Notes under the pieces: model-generated
Database searches by the model: none
What the model was told of the DNA's origin: nothing
The model's input: the letters and a program-made list of their open reading frames with translations, nothing else
Translations under genes and position numbers: made by a program
From: Candidatus Zixiibacteriota bacterium
GTDB taxonomy: Bacteria > Zixibacteria > MSB-5A5 > GN15 > FEB-12
Length of the DNA stretch: 64,000 nucleotides
Reading direction: 5' to 3'
Assembly (NCBI GenBank): GCA_019038695.1
Contig: JAHOYZ010000001.1
Coordinates: forward strand, 33,500-97,499
Part shown: positions 54,068 through 63,945 of the stretch, one piece after another
Layout: each line of letters begins with the position of its first letter
Position numbering within the stretch: position 1 is the first letter of the stretch

Positions 54068-55792
54068 ATGAAACTCTCTTTGATAGTAGCATTAGTGCTC
54101 GCCATAACGGCATGCACACCAACAGCGAGTGGCGAAGCGAAGTACGAAATTACGACTGACTCAATCTATAATCACATTGCCGTCCTTGCTCACGATTCCC
54201 TGGAAGGTCGCCGCGTTGGCTACGAAGGCGAAATCAAGGCCGCTAAATACATCTACAACATCATGTCCACTGCCGGCCTCGAACCGAAGGGAGACTCATC
54301 GACATTTCTGCAATCCTTCATTTTCACCAAGAAGATCGAGTATGGAGAAGCAAATAGCCTGACACTCAACGGTGAGCAGTTGGAACTGAAAAGCGAATTT
54401 CTGCCTATGCGTCAATCAGCCAGTATTGTCTTTGATTTCACCGGGATTGTAGACGTTGGCTACGGTATCACCGTAGATTCAAGTGAAGGTGACTACGACG
54501 ACTATGCCGGAGTTGATACTGAAGGCAAGGCCGTGATCGTAAGAAGATTTGCTCCAGAGACGACTGACAGCACACAACCAGATCTGGACCGTTACAGTTC
54601 CCTGACGAATAAGATAAGCAATGCTCTTGATCACAAGGCGGCGGCTGTGTTTTTTGTTACACCACCTGACCATGATGACACTCTCCGGGGGGGCGGTCCG
54701 GTGCGGGTTTCACCCAAGGAAATCCCCATAGTCTTTCTTCGTCGCGCCGGTCTTGAACGGTTGGGGCTGGACATAGATTCTCCTGATATCAGCAGTCTTA
54801 CCGGTGAAGTTGATATTTATAAGATACGTGACACCGGCTATAATGTCGTTGGATACATTCCGACCGCCAATGACACCACCGTGATCTTTGGTGCGCACTA
54901 TGACCACCTCGGTTGGGGGGGACCGGGTTCGGGATCGCGCTACCTTGGCGAAGAACCAATGATCCACAACGGTGCCGACGATAACGGCTCAGGGACAGCG
55001 GCTCTACTTGAGTTGGCCCGCTACTTTGCAGACAGGAAACGTGAGATAAAATACTCTATGCTTTTCATCGCTTTCTCAGGCGAGGAATTTGGCGTGCTTG
55101 GTTCCAGCCACTACGCCCGCCATATGACTATTGACTCGTCGAAAGTGCGCATGATGATTAACATGGATATGATTGGCCGCCTGGCGGAACAGGATAAAGG
55201 TCTGGCGATTATGGGTACCGGTACCTGTCCCGAATTCAAGATTTACCTCGATTCTCTTGATGTGACTGATCTCAAGTTAGCTCTCAAGGAATCAGGTATG
55301 GGACCATCCGATCATGCCTCTTTTTATAATCGCGGCATACCCGTCCTCAATTTCTTCACTGGCGCTCATGAGGACTACCATAAGCCCGAAGACGACATTG
55401 AAAAACTCGATTGTGATGGCATTGTACGAGTAGCCTCACTTGTAGCTGATATTACTTCACACTTCGATCGCTTCGACGGTCCCCTGACTTTCCAGAAAAC
55501 AAAAACCCCGGAAGGTATGTCAGCCCGTAGTAATTTCTCAGTCACCCTGGGAATCATGCCCGATTTCATTTCGGAAGTAAACGGTCTTGGTGTTGACGGC
55601 GTTTCACCTGATCGCCCTGGTGAAAGAGCCGGTCTTATCGAGGGAGATGTCATTATCAAGATGGGTGACATCAAGATCGGCGATATCTACGACTACATGA
55701 ATGCCCTCGGGAAGTTCCGTAAAGGAGACACAACCTCTGTAGCAGTTGTACGTCTCTTAGATACGTTGCAGATGGAAGTGATCTTCGAATAG
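54068..55792 (+). CDS. M28-family metallopeptidase lipoprotein with PDZ domain
   Basis: 574 residues. ATG at 54068 follows AAGGAAC; lipobox ITAC predicts a lipoprotein. A PA-type insertion (about 120-230) precedes the M28 core, which has the zinc residues: His and Asp in IFGAHYDHLGW, Asp in NGADDNGSGTAALLELARYF, Glu in FSGEEFGVLGSSHYAR, Asp in MINMDMIGRL, and His in FTGAHEDYHKPEDD. A C-terminal PDZ domain (about 490-570) includes GLGVDGVSPDRPGERAGLIE. An aminopeptidase acting on peptides at the cell surface. Preceded by a divergent comF. Confidence 0.9.
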   Translation: MKLSLIVALVLAITACTPTASGEAKYEITTDSIYNHIAVLAHDSLEGRRVGYEGEIKAAKYIYNIMSTAGLEPKGDSSTFLQSFIFTKKIEYGEANSLTLNGEQLELKSEFLPMRQSASIVFDFTGIVDVGYGITVDSSEGDYDDYAGVDTEGKAVIVRRFAPETTDSTQPDLDRYSSLTNKISNALDHKAAAVFFVTPPDHDDTLRGGGPVRVSPKEIPIVFLRRAGLERLGLDIDSPDISSLTGEVDIYKIRDTGYNVVGYIPTANDTTVIFGAHYDHLGWGGPGSGSRYLGEEPMIHNGADDNGSGTAALLELARYFADRKREIKYSMLFIAFSGEEFGVLGSSHYARHMTIDSSKVRMMINMDMIGRLAEQDKGLAIMGTGTCPEFKIYLDSLDVTDLKLALKESGMGPSDHASFYNRGIPVLNFFTGAHEDYHKPEDDIEKLDCDGIVRVASLVADITSHFDRFDGPLTFQKTKTPEGMSARSNFSVTLGIMPDFISEVNGLGVDGVSPDRPGERAGLIEGDVIIKMGDIKIGDIYDYMNALGKFRKGDTTSVAVVRLLDTLQMEVIFE

Positions 55793-55812
55793 ATTGAAGG
55801 CAGCTCAAGAAC

Positions 55813-57969
55813 CTAATTAGTGTCCGCAGGCGGGTCACCCTGTTCACCACCCCGCATGCGTGTCACAGTCACGACACCCTTGACATTCCGCAGTTTGTCC
55901 ATAACGCGATTCAAGTGTGACAGCGAAGACACTTCGACCACGAACTGACCTGCGGCCGTGGTATCGCGAGCAATCATCTCCGCCGCTCGCACATTGGTGT
56001 CGGTGTCACTCAGCGCTTCCATTATGTCTCGTAGAATGTTCCTGCGATCCTCCACGATCGTCTCCAATCGGACGAGGAATGATTGACCACGACCGGCATC
56101 CCAGCTCACCTCGATCTCACGTTCGGGACTCTGCGTTTTGAGATCTGTGGCCACGTTGCAATCGGCCCGGTGTACTGTTACACCACGTCCACGAGTAATG
56201 AAGCCGACAATATCCTCGCCGGGAATCGGCTGGCAGCAACCGGCAAAACGAAACATCATATTGTCCAAGCCATGAACCCTGATTCCTTTGGAACCACGAA
56301 TCCGATCAATGACTTTATTTACAAAACCGACTGCCCGTTTCGGTTCCTCAGGCTGGATCAATGTAATTACGTGCTGGGCCGAGATGTCGCCGTTGCCAAT
56401 CGCCGCCAAGAGGTCTTCCACCGATTTACGGCTCAGTTGTTCGGCATATTCCTGCATGATAGTTTCATTTGGTATATTGATGCGTTGTGCTCTCAACTTG
56501 CGCTGCAATATTTCCCGCCCAAGAATAACTGACTGCTCAAATCCAACCTGCTTGAGCCACTTGCGAATCTTACTCCGGGCCGACGAAGTGTGCACTAGTT
56601 TGAGCCAGTCATGGGACGGAGTGCGCTTCTTATTGGTGATGATCTCAACCATGTCGCCTGTCTGTAGCTCCGTTGAGAGCGGCTGGAGACGTTTGTTGAT
56701 TTTGGCTCCGGCACAATGGATGCCGACCTCGGTGTGGATCTGAAATGCAAAATCCAGTGGCGTAGCCCCTTTGGGCAAATGAACTAACCGACCGTCAGGA
56801 GCATAGACGAAGATATCCTCCGAATACAGGTCAATCTTCAGATACTCCAGGAAATCGGCAGGGTTGGTCATGTCCTTTTGCCACTCGAGAACATCCCGCA
56901 ACCAGACCATTTGACGGTCCGATTTGCCCATATCCTGGCGACCTTCCTTATATAGCCAGTGAGCCGCTATTCCGTTTTCGGCAATATGGTGCATCTGGTG
57001 GGTTCTGATTTGTATTTCCACCGGATGATTCTCGGGACCAAAGACGGTCGTATGTAGAGAGCGATAGCCGTTCGGTTTGGGATTGGCTATGTAATCATGA
57101 AACCTGTTCTCAATCGGCTTCCACATCGAATGGATGGTCCCCATTGTGTGATAGCATTCACGAACAGTACGCACGATACACCTGATGGCGAACAAATCGT
57201 AAATCTCATCGAACGGGACACCGCGCACGCTGATCTTGCGATAGACTGAGCCAAGATGCTTGGCCCGTCCATGAACGGTGGCGGTAATCCCGGCCTCGAC
57301 CAGGGCAGTCTTGAGCGGTTTGACAACTTTCTTAATGTAGGTAGAACGCTCAGCTCTACTGGCAGCTACGCTTTGAGACAACTCGTTATATACATCCGGT
57401 TCGATAAACTTCAACGACAGGTCTTCAAGCTCTGTTTTGATCTTGTTGATTCCGAAACGATGCGCCAGCGGACAGTATATGTCCCGTGTCTCGCTCGCGA
57501 TTCGAATGCGCCTCTCCGGTGGCAGAGCTCCAAGTGATCTCATGTTGTGTAGTCGGTCGGCCAGCTTGATCAGTATCACTCGGATATCTTTTGCCATTGT
57601 CAGAAGCATCTTGCGACAATACTCGGCCTGGCGCTCTTCCCGCGACTTGTACTCGACCGATCCAATCTTAGTTACACCATCAATCAGATCGGCAATCTCA
57701 TCACCAAACTCCTGTCGCAATTGTTCGAGGGAGATGTCGGTATCCTCAACGACATCATGTAAAAGTCCGGCCGCCAGTGTAGTCGAATCCATATGCTGCT
57801 CAGCCAGGATAAAGGCTACTTCAAGGCAGTGCTCCACATACGGCTCTCCCGACACCCGCCTCTGACCGGCGTGGGCACTGTCCGAAAACTCATACGCTTT
57901 ACGCACTAACGGTATGTTCACATTGGCATTGAATGATTCAATATGGATGATGAATTCTGCTAGATTCAC
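55813..57969 (-). CDS. rel: Bifunctional (p)ppGpp synthase/hydrolase, RelA/SpoT family
   Basis: 718 residues from the GTG at 57969 (AGAGG before it); the frame opens at TTG 57999 inside the previous gene's stop. HD hydrolase domain (about 30-190) with GEPYVEHCLEVAFILAEQH and the intact LLHDVVEDT motif, so hydrolysis is likely active. Synthetase domain (about 240-350): DLFAIRCIV and RFHDYIANPKPNGYRSLHTT. TGS domain (about 390-450) and C-terminal ACT domain (about 640-715) present. Makes and degrades the stringent-response alarmone. Overlaps nothing; GT9 gene ends 11 bases upstream. Confidence 0.96.
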   Translation of the reverse strand: MNLAEFIIHIESFNANVNIPLVRKAYEFSDSAHAGQRRVSGEPYVEHCLEVAFILAEQHMDSTTLAAGLLHDVVEDTDISLEQLRQEFGDEIADLIDGVTKIGSVEYKSREERQAEYCRKMLLTMAKDIRVILIKLADRLHNMRSLGALPPERRIRIASETRDIYCPLAHRFGINKIKTELEDLSLKFIEPDVYNELSQSVAASRAERSTYIKKVVKPLKTALVEAGITATVHGRAKHLGSVYRKISVRGVPFDEIYDLFAIRCIVRTVRECYHTMGTIHSMWKPIENRFHDYIANPKPNGYRSLHTTVFGPENHPVEIQIRTHQMHHIAENGIAAHWLYKEGRQDMGKSDRQMVWLRDVLEWQKDMTNPADFLEYLKIDLYSEDIFVYAPDGRLVHLPKGATPLDFAFQIHTEVGIHCAGAKINKRLQPLSTELQTGDMVEIITNKKRTPSHDWLKLVHTSSARSKIRKWLKQVGFEQSVILGREILQRKLRAQRINIPNETIMQEYAEQLSRKSVEDLLAAIGNGDISAQHVITLIQPEEPKRAVGFVNKVIDRIRGSKGIRVHGLDNMMFRFAGCCQPIPGEDIVGFITRGRGVTVHRADCNVATDLKTQSPEREIEVSWDAGRGQSFLVRLETIVEDRRNILRDIMEALSDTDTNVRAAEMIARDTTAAGQFVVEVSSLSHLNRVMDKLRNVKGVVTVTRMRGGEQGDPPADTN

Positions 57970-57979
57970 GTGGTTGCCT

Positions 57980-59020
57980 CTATGTGCCGTAACTCTCAAG
58001 GCTGCTGATTACTTCGTCGGCTACCCGCTCTATCGAGATCGTTTCCATGCATCGGCAGCGTCGGGGCGGACACTGGCAATCCGGGTTCGGAGGCTGGATC
58101 ACTCTATGCTGGTTCCCGACCGGTCCCCAACGCTGCGGCGACATAACCTTACGTCCCGAATACAAGCCCACCACTCTGGTTCCCACCGCTGTAGCCAGAT
58201 GTAGCGGGCCGGTGGAGTTGGCAACCACCACTTCCGCCAGCGACAAAACGGCCGCTAATGTCCGAAGATCTGTCTCACCGGAGATATCGCGCAGATCAAG
58301 ATTCATCTGGTGTGCCATCTTACGGATTTGTCCGCCTTCTCTCTCAGACCCCGATATCGCGACTTCTACACCCCTCTCTCGTAGTTGCCGGTACAACCTC
58401 AGGAAACGCTCAGGAGACCACCCCTCGGCAGAACCGCCTGAGCCGGGATGAAGTACTACGAATGATCCGTCTACCCCAACCTTCCGGAGAATCCGTTGGG
58501 CGTTACTGAGTTCCTTCTCCTTCAGAAACACATGCGGCGTTCTCGCTATCTTACCATCCCGGAAAAACTCCAGGAAGTCTAGATTATACTCATACTCATG
58601 TCTTTTGTTGGTCCGCCGGCTGTGAAACAAGTGCTGGTTGAAAAATACAGAATGGAATCGACCAGCGGTGCCAATGCGAGCAGAAATACCAGCTTTGTAG
58701 AATAGTTGTGATATGCGACGCTCGGGATACAAGGCCACTACGACGCGGTATTCACCCAGACGGATGCGATGAAGTAAATCCTTCTTGTAAAGCTTGTCGA
58801 TCATTAGCTGATCATTTTGCACACGCACGATACGATCAATGCTGGGGTTGTTCTCAAGAATGGGTGAGGCGTATAGCGAACTTAAGACGTCCACCCGACA
58901 TTCTGGATACCGCGCCTTAATCGTCTCTACAAACGGCAGAGCGAGTATGAGGTCTCCAAGCCGGTCGGTACGGCTGATCAGAATGTGATCGTTCGGCTTG
59001 AGATCAATCTTCTTTTGCAT
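57980..59020 (-). CDS. Glycosyltransferase family 9 (heptosyltransferase type)
   Basis: 346 residues. N terminus ILISRTDRLGDLILALPFVE is the GT9 motif with the catalytic Asp following RLGD. C-terminal donor-binding segment: VLHPGSGGSAEGWSPERFLR and VVANSTGPLHLATAVGTRVV. Adds heptose or a related sugar to the inner core of lipid A-linked oligosaccharide. Overlaps the upstream GT2 gene by 17 bases, so the two are translationally coupled. A second GT9 is two genes upstream. Confidence 0.9.
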   Translation of the reverse strand: MQKKIDLKPNDHILISRTDRLGDLILALPFVETIKARYPECRVDVLSSLYASPILENNPSIDRIVRVQNDQLMIDKLYKKDLLHRIRLGEYRVVVALYPERRISQLFYKAGISARIGTAGRFHSVFFNQHLFHSRRTNKRHEYEYNLDFLEFFRDGKIARTPHVFLKEKELSNAQRILRKVGVDGSFVVLHPGSGGSAEGWSPERFLRLYRQLRERGVEVAISGSEREGGQIRKMAHQMNLDLRDISGETDLRTLAAVLSLAEVVVANSTGPLHLATAVGTRVVGLYSGRKVMSPQRWGPVGNQHRVIQPPNPDCQCPPRRCRCMETISIERVADEVISSLESYGT

Positions 59021-59786
59021 CTGTCAACATTTCCGATATCTGTTTTTGCTTCTGTATGTGGCGCAGCTTGGCGTACTTGACAAATACCGCCGTTGCCGAC
59101 AACACCGATACCATGAATCCCTCTACACCATCCCGAAAACCCTGTCGACTAATGAAGTGTGCAATAAACGAGACAGGCGGCCGAAGAACAAGGTCGAACC
59201 ACCCCGTTCGTCTCCCTTTTTCATACGCCGCTTCCGCACCCAAAGTTGTATAGCGATTGAACCGCCGCAAATATGACTCCAAGTCCGGGTAGCTGTAGTG
59301 CAACAATTCTCCCTTGAGACATCCTGTCCGACCGCGAACCTCGACCTTCTCGTGAACCACAGCGTCATTAAAATTACCGTTGGCCTTCCGAAACACCCTT
59401 AATATGGGATCAGGATACCACCCGCAATGGTATATCCAGCGGCCGAGAAAATTCGTCCTCCGTTTGACAAAGAAGCCGTCGATATCACCAGGATTCGCAA
59501 GCTTTTCTCGAATCTCCCGAGCCAACGCGGGAGTGACTTCCTCATCAGCATCTATCGACAGTATCCACTCCCCGGTAGACTGCTTCACCGCCTCCTGTTT
59601 GGCAGGGCCATAACCCTTGAACACCACCGTGAATACTCTCGCCTGGTACTGTCGGGCAATTTCCACTGTCCGATCCGTCGAATCGCTGTCAACCACGACA
59701 ATCTCGTCGGCCCATACCACTGACTTCAGGCAGCGCTCGATATTGGCCTCTTCGTTCTTCGTAATTATGACCACCGAGATATTCAC
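59004..59786 (-). CDS. Glycosyltransferase family 2 (WaaE/KdtX-like)
   Basis: 260 residues. GTG at 59786 overlaps the upstream gene's TGA by GTGA. GT-A fold: ISVVIITKNEEANIERCLKS, VVVDSDSTDRTVEIARQYQA and the metal-binding SIDADEEVTPALAREIRE. The rest (GYGPAKQEAVKQSTGEWILS; WYPDPILRVFRKANGNFND) matches LPS-core beta-glucosyltransferases of the WaaE type. Acts at the cytoplasmic face of the inner membrane. Confidence 0.88.
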   Translation of the reverse strand: MNISVVIITKNEEANIERCLKSVVWADEIVVVDSDSTDRTVEIARQYQARVFTVVFKGYGPAKQEAVKQSTGEWILSIDADEEVTPALAREIREKLANPGDIDGFFVKRRTNFLGRWIYHCGWYPDPILRVFRKANGNFNDAVVHEKVEVRGRTGCLKGELLHYSYPDLESYLRRFNRYTTLGAEAAYEKGRRTGWFDLVLRPPVSFIAHFISRQGFRDGVEGFMVSVLSATAVFVKYAKLRHIQKQKQISEMLTDAKED

Positions 59787-60901
59787 GGAATCTGCCTTTC
59801 GCAATTACTACTCATGACTGCCCGGTATGCTTCATAAACCTGATCAACAGTGATGTCGAAAATATTGTCGTCGTTCCCCGAAACAACTGCGCCCACTTCC
59901 TCATCAAAAGGTCGCCACAAAAGGAAATTTTTCATGAAGCAACTGTACAGTCCTACTACCGGAACCCTAAACGAACGTGCAATATGTACTAACGAAGTAT
60001 CAGGGGTAATCAGTAGGTCAAGCTTTGAGATCAAGGCCGAGGCCGCAACTAGACTCATACCATCCGGCACCAGGTCAACACGCTCCGAGAAATACGCCTT
60101 AAGCCACTCAGCCCTTCCACGTTCGGACGGAATCGTAAACAGAATGACTCGATTGGTTGGGAAGTGATCAAGAATCCGTTTAACCAACTCGACCGATTTC
60201 TCCTTCGCCCAGATTCGAGTCGGTGATCCAGCCGACAGGTTGTAACCGATGACCGTTTCGGTTGAATCATTATCGCATACTTGGGTAAGGAACTTACTAG
60301 CCACTTCCATATTGCTCTGCTTGATGTACGGAGGAGCATAATTGGATATCGAATCCGGCTCTATACCGAAAGCCAACAGCAGCTTCAGCGTATTCTCAAT
60401 TATGTGCCCGGTATTACCAATTGGATGTTCGTAGTTAAAGTCATAGAAGTCACGATGTTTAACCTTCCCCACGCCTATGCGCGGCTTACCGGGTACCGCT
60501 AATTGTGAAAGGAACAACGCCGTCACCGAATCATCACAGATCATGTCAACGACGCAATCATATCCTTCTCTCCTGATGTCCCGGAGTTGCTGAAGGTCTC
60601 GCCAGATATTCTTGCGGTAGAGGTAAACACGATCAAAGCGAGGATCATCCCTGATGATCGCAGCGTTACCGGGAGAACCAAGGATTGCGATCTTGATATG
60701 GGGGAAATGCTTCCTGAGTCCGTCAAAGACCGGAAATGATATGATCATATCACCAATTTTCTCCGGTCGCAGAAATAGTACTTTCTTGAGATGTCGACCA
60801 TTGAGTGGCTTGAAGTCGTCGCACCCCTTACGGAGCACACGACTGCACGACTTAAACACAAGTTGCTTGAACCAATGTTCAGCCGGTTTGAACCTATCCA
60901 C
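59783..60901 (-). CDS. Glycosyltransferase family 9 (heptosyltransferase type)
   Basis: 372 residues from the GTG at 60901, with GCGGAG 9 bases before; the frame could begin at 60955 but would overlap the GT4 gene by 62 bases. VLFLRPEKIGDMIISFPVFD is the GT9 N-terminal motif (KIGD in place of RLGD). Donor region: GYNLSAGSPTRIWAKEKSVE and LLITPDTSLVHIARSFRVPV. Related to but clearly different from the other GT9. Same operon. Confidence 0.87.
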   Translation of the reverse strand: MDRFKPAEHWFKQLVFKSCSRVLRKGCDDFKPLNGRHLKKVLFLRPEKIGDMIISFPVFDGLRKHFPHIKIAILGSPGNAAIIRDDPRFDRVYLYRKNIWRDLQQLRDIRREGYDCVVDMICDDSVTALFLSQLAVPGKPRIGVGKVKHRDFYDFNYEHPIGNTGHIIENTLKLLLAFGIEPDSISNYAPPYIKQSNMEVASKFLTQVCDNDSTETVIGYNLSAGSPTRIWAKEKSVELVKRILDHFPTNRVILFTIPSERGRAEWLKAYFSERVDLVPDGMSLVAASALISKLDLLITPDTSLVHIARSFRVPVVGLYSCFMKNFLLWRPFDEEVGAVVSGNDDNIFDITVDQVYEAYRAVMSSNCERQIP

Positions 60902-62021
60902 GAGTGTATTCTCCGCTTTCACAGTGCGCCCGAAGATGATTTTCCACCCTGTCAATCATCGTCTCGACTCGAAAATGGCGATGCCACCTATCGCGCCCCG
61001 CGCGGCCCATTTCTGCTCGGCGAGCATCATCGTTCATAAGGTCAGCAACGACGATACCAAGACTGTCCGGGGCATTAGGCGGCACCAACACAGCGCATTC
61101 ATTCTCTTCAACAGCCTCTGGGATTCCCCCCACCGTCGTCGCAACTATCGGTAGACCCGCCCGCATCCCTTCTAGCACGGCAGCCGGAAACCACTCCTCA
61201 ATAGACGGATGAATCATCATGTCCGCGCCAGCCAACATCTGGTCAAATTCGGTCAGCATACCGGTGAAGACGATCTTATCTGAAAGACCATACTTCTCCA
61301 CCAACTCCTGAAGCTCATCGCGTAGATATCCGTCACCAATAAAGATAAACCTGGCCAATTGGTTCTTTTGTACAATCTGTCGAGCTGCCTTGATCAAATG
61401 TCGATGCCCTTTTTCGTCAACTAATCTTCCCACTGTAACCGCGATCAAAGCATTGATGGGCCAATCATACTTCGCTCTTAGAAGACGTGAGGCCTCCTTA
61501 TCCGGTCTCGAAAAATCGCGCTCAGCAATACCATTATGGATAACTTCCACATTCTCATCTTTAATATAGCCCAACCGAATTATCTGTTTCTTGAGCGCAT
61601 GCGATGGAACAATAACGCCGTCAACAAGTCGCGGGGTCAGATAGCGATGAATGAAATTATCTTTGGTAAGATCAACACCAACCCTCCAGATGACTTTGGC
61701 GTGTCGTTTCAACTTGGCGGCCAATCCCCCCAGGCGGATATCTTTATTGAAGTTCACTACCACCACGTCTGTACGTTGTTCCTTTAGATACTCCAACAAT
61801 CTAACGATAGTCACCGGATTGAAGTCTCCGCTGATATTTAAGGGCAAGAGGTCAACATCTGAGCTGGTCATACTTACCCGACGCAGCAACTCCGAGTCTG
61901 GCCGACCGGCGACGGTCACACAATGTCCACGTTCAGCAAGACCGCTCGCAGTCAAGCGAATCCATTCCTCCATACCACCGAAAGTTTTGGTTTCGATTGA
62001 ATTGAGGTAGAGGAGGTTCAC
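60894..62021 (-). CDS. Glycosyltransferase family 4
   Basis: 375 residues. N terminus MNLLYLNSIETKTFGGMEEW with the GGxE acceptor loop. C-terminal half: AVTVGRLVDEKGHRHLIKAA, and MMIHPSIEEWFPAAVLEGMR, matching the E-x7-E donor site (EEWFPAAVLE). Soluble, cytoplasmic. ATG at 62021 overlaps the ABC exporter's stop by ATGA. One of four glycosyltransferases in this run. Confidence 0.9.
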   Translation of the reverse strand: MNLLYLNSIETKTFGGMEEWIRLTASGLAERGHCVTVAGRPDSELLRRVSMTSSDVDLLPLNISGDFNPVTIVRLLEYLKEQRTDVVVVNFNKDIRLGGLAAKLKRHAKVIWRVGVDLTKDNFIHRYLTPRLVDGVIVPSHALKKQIIRLGYIKDENVEVIHNGIAERDFSRPDKEASRLLRAKYDWPINALIAVTVGRLVDEKGHRHLIKAARQIVQKNQLARFIFIGDGYLRDELQELVEKYGLSDKIVFTGMLTEFDQMLAGADMMIHPSIEEWFPAAVLEGMRAGLPIVATTVGGIPEAVEENECAVLVPPNAPDSLGIVVADLMNDDARRAEMGRAGRDRWHRHFRVETMIDRVENHLRAHCESGEYTRG

Positions 62022-63868
62022 CTCTTCCCCCTGAATTGCATATCGTACAGCCTCTTGTACAGGCCATCAATGCCAAGCAAATCATCATGTGTACCGGATT
62101 CAGTAATATGACCTTTATCGATCACCATGATACGGTCAGCATTCTTAATAGTCGAAAGACGGTGGGCAATTACCAGTGCAGTGCGGTTTGTCATCAAGCG
62201 ATCAATCGCCTCTTGGACCAGCATCTCCGACTCGGTATCCAGCGCCGACGTTGCTTCATCAAAAATCAACACTTGCGGATCTCGCAACAACGCCCGAGCA
62301 ATCGCAATCCGTTGTCTCTGCCCACCGGAGAGCATAACACCGCGATTGCCAACCAGTGTCTCGTAGCCGTTCTCAAACTCCGAGATGAACTCATGGGCAT
62401 TGGCCATAGTAGCAGCCTCGATCACTTTTTCCGCCGCAATTCCAGTGCTTCCATAAGCAATATTGTTGCGGATCGTATCGTTGAAGAGATATGTCTCCTG
62501 GGTTACAATACCCATCAATCCGCGCAGTGATTTCAGCGATAGGTCCCGGATATCGTGACCATCAATCGAGATACGCCCTTCTCCCGGATCATAAAAACGG
62601 GGCAGCAAGTCCAGTAGGGTCGATTTGCCTGCACCCGACGGCCCCACAACTGCCACCACTTCGCCTCGATTAACTTCAAACGAGATGTCCGTGAGCACCG
62701 GTTCGTTCGCGTTATAGGAAAACGAGAGTGATTCGTAGCGGATATTTTTCTGGAATTTCTCAATCGTTCGAGGCTGCGGTTGCTCCTGAACATCCTCCGT
62801 GGCGTCCAGCACATTAAAGATTCGCTCCGCAGCGGCCATCCCCTCCTGCACCTTGATATGCACCTGACTGAGGGACTTGACCGGCTTGATCAACGAAAGC
62901 ATGGCAACGACGAATGTCATGAAGTCACCAGCTGTCAGTTCGCCGGTACCCTCGATAATCCGCGTACCGGAATAGAGCAGAATCATTATCCCCGCCAATG
63001 TAGCCAGGGTATCATTGATTGGCGAAGCCAGGTGTCGGATACGCGTCATGCGTAACAGAGCCCGGAAGTACTCACCAGTAGCTACGAAAAACCTCCGAAT
63101 CTCCTGTGGCTCCATCGAGAATGCCTTGACGATACGAATGTTACTGGTGACCTCTTCCAGAACCGAATTCACGTCAGCCATTTTCTCCTGCGAACGTGCC
63201 GAGTACTTACGCATCTTGTATCCGACAAACCAGATGAAGCCAAACACCACCGGCATAATCACCATCGATAACAGGGTCAGCTTCCAACTGAGGATAAGCA
63301 GGAACGAAGTCAATACTATCGTCATTACCGAATCAGTGACAAGGCGATTGAAACCGATATCTATCGCATCGTTGAGTACCGTCACATCGTTGGTGACCCG
63401 ACTGATTATCTGGCCCGTGCGTCGACGATGGAAATAGCCCAATGACAAGCGCTGGTATTTTTCGAACAGGCGGTTGCGAAAACTGCGAATGACCGATTGA
63501 TGCACAAACGCCATGAAGAACCCCTGCAGGTAATGAAACAGGTTCTTCGCCACCACAATCGAAAGTGCCAGCCAACAGAAATTGACCAGCATATCACGTC
63601 GACTGTCAGCTGCCACCGCCTGATTGATCCAACCGTTGATCGTGCCCTTCAAGTCCGAAACTGTGGTCGAAACTTGCTCCACCGCGTCGGCACCACCAAT
63701 TTCCGCCGTGTAAGGCGAGTCTATCTGAAATAAGACCATCAGCAGTGGACCGAACATCCACACTAACAATCCCGCGAAAATGGCATGAAGAGCCGCCGAA
63801 CCGGAAGCAACTACAAGCGGCTTCCAGTAAGGTTTGAGAACTCCAAATGTTCGTCCATATAGGTTCAA
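62018..63868 (-). CDS. ABC exporter, MsbA-like (lipid A flippase type)
   Basis: 616 residues, half-transporter with six membrane helices (1-330) and one ATPase domain. Walker A GPSGAGKST near 405, signature LSGGQRQRIAIARALL, Walker B VLIFDEATSALD, switch His in VIAHRLSTIKNADRIM. The head position of a glycosyltransferase operon suggests export of lipid A or another glycolipid, but MsbA-type sequences also export other substrates. Start is TTG at 63868, with GGAG eight bases before it. Long periplasmic loop (about 75-110) is more hydrophilic than in E. coli MsbA. Confidence 0.9.
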   Translation of the reverse strand: MNLYGRTFGVLKPYWKPLVVASGSAALHAIFAGLLVWMFGPLLMVLFQIDSPYTAEIGGADAVEQVSTTVSDLKGTINGWINQAVAADSRRDMLVNFCWLALSIVVAKNLFHYLQGFFMAFVHQSVIRSFRNRLFEKYQRLSLGYFHRRRTGQIISRVTNDVTVLNDAIDIGFNRLVTDSVMTIVLTSFLLILSWKLTLLSMVIMPVVFGFIWFVGYKMRKYSARSQEKMADVNSVLEEVTSNIRIVKAFSMEPQEIRRFFVATGEYFRALLRMTRIRHLASPINDTLATLAGIMILLYSGTRIIEGTGELTAGDFMTFVVAMLSLIKPVKSLSQVHIKVQEGMAAAERIFNVLDATEDVQEQPQPRTIEKFQKNIRYESLSFSYNANEPVLTDISFEVNRGEVVAVVGPSGAGKSTLLDLLPRFYDPGEGRISIDGHDIRDLSLKSLRGLMGIVTQETYLFNDTIRNNIAYGSTGIAAEKVIEAATMANAHEFISEFENGYETLVGNRGVMLSGGQRQRIAIARALLRDPQVLIFDEATSALDTESEMLVQEAIDRLMTNRTALVIAHRLSTIKNADRIMVIDKGHITESGTHDDLLGIDGLYKRLYDMQFRGKR

Positions 63869-63945
63869 CAGTCAACTCCATCAAATAATGGTAAGCTTTT
63901 AATATGATACATTAACATGAACATGTCAACCCGCATAAGGCCGTG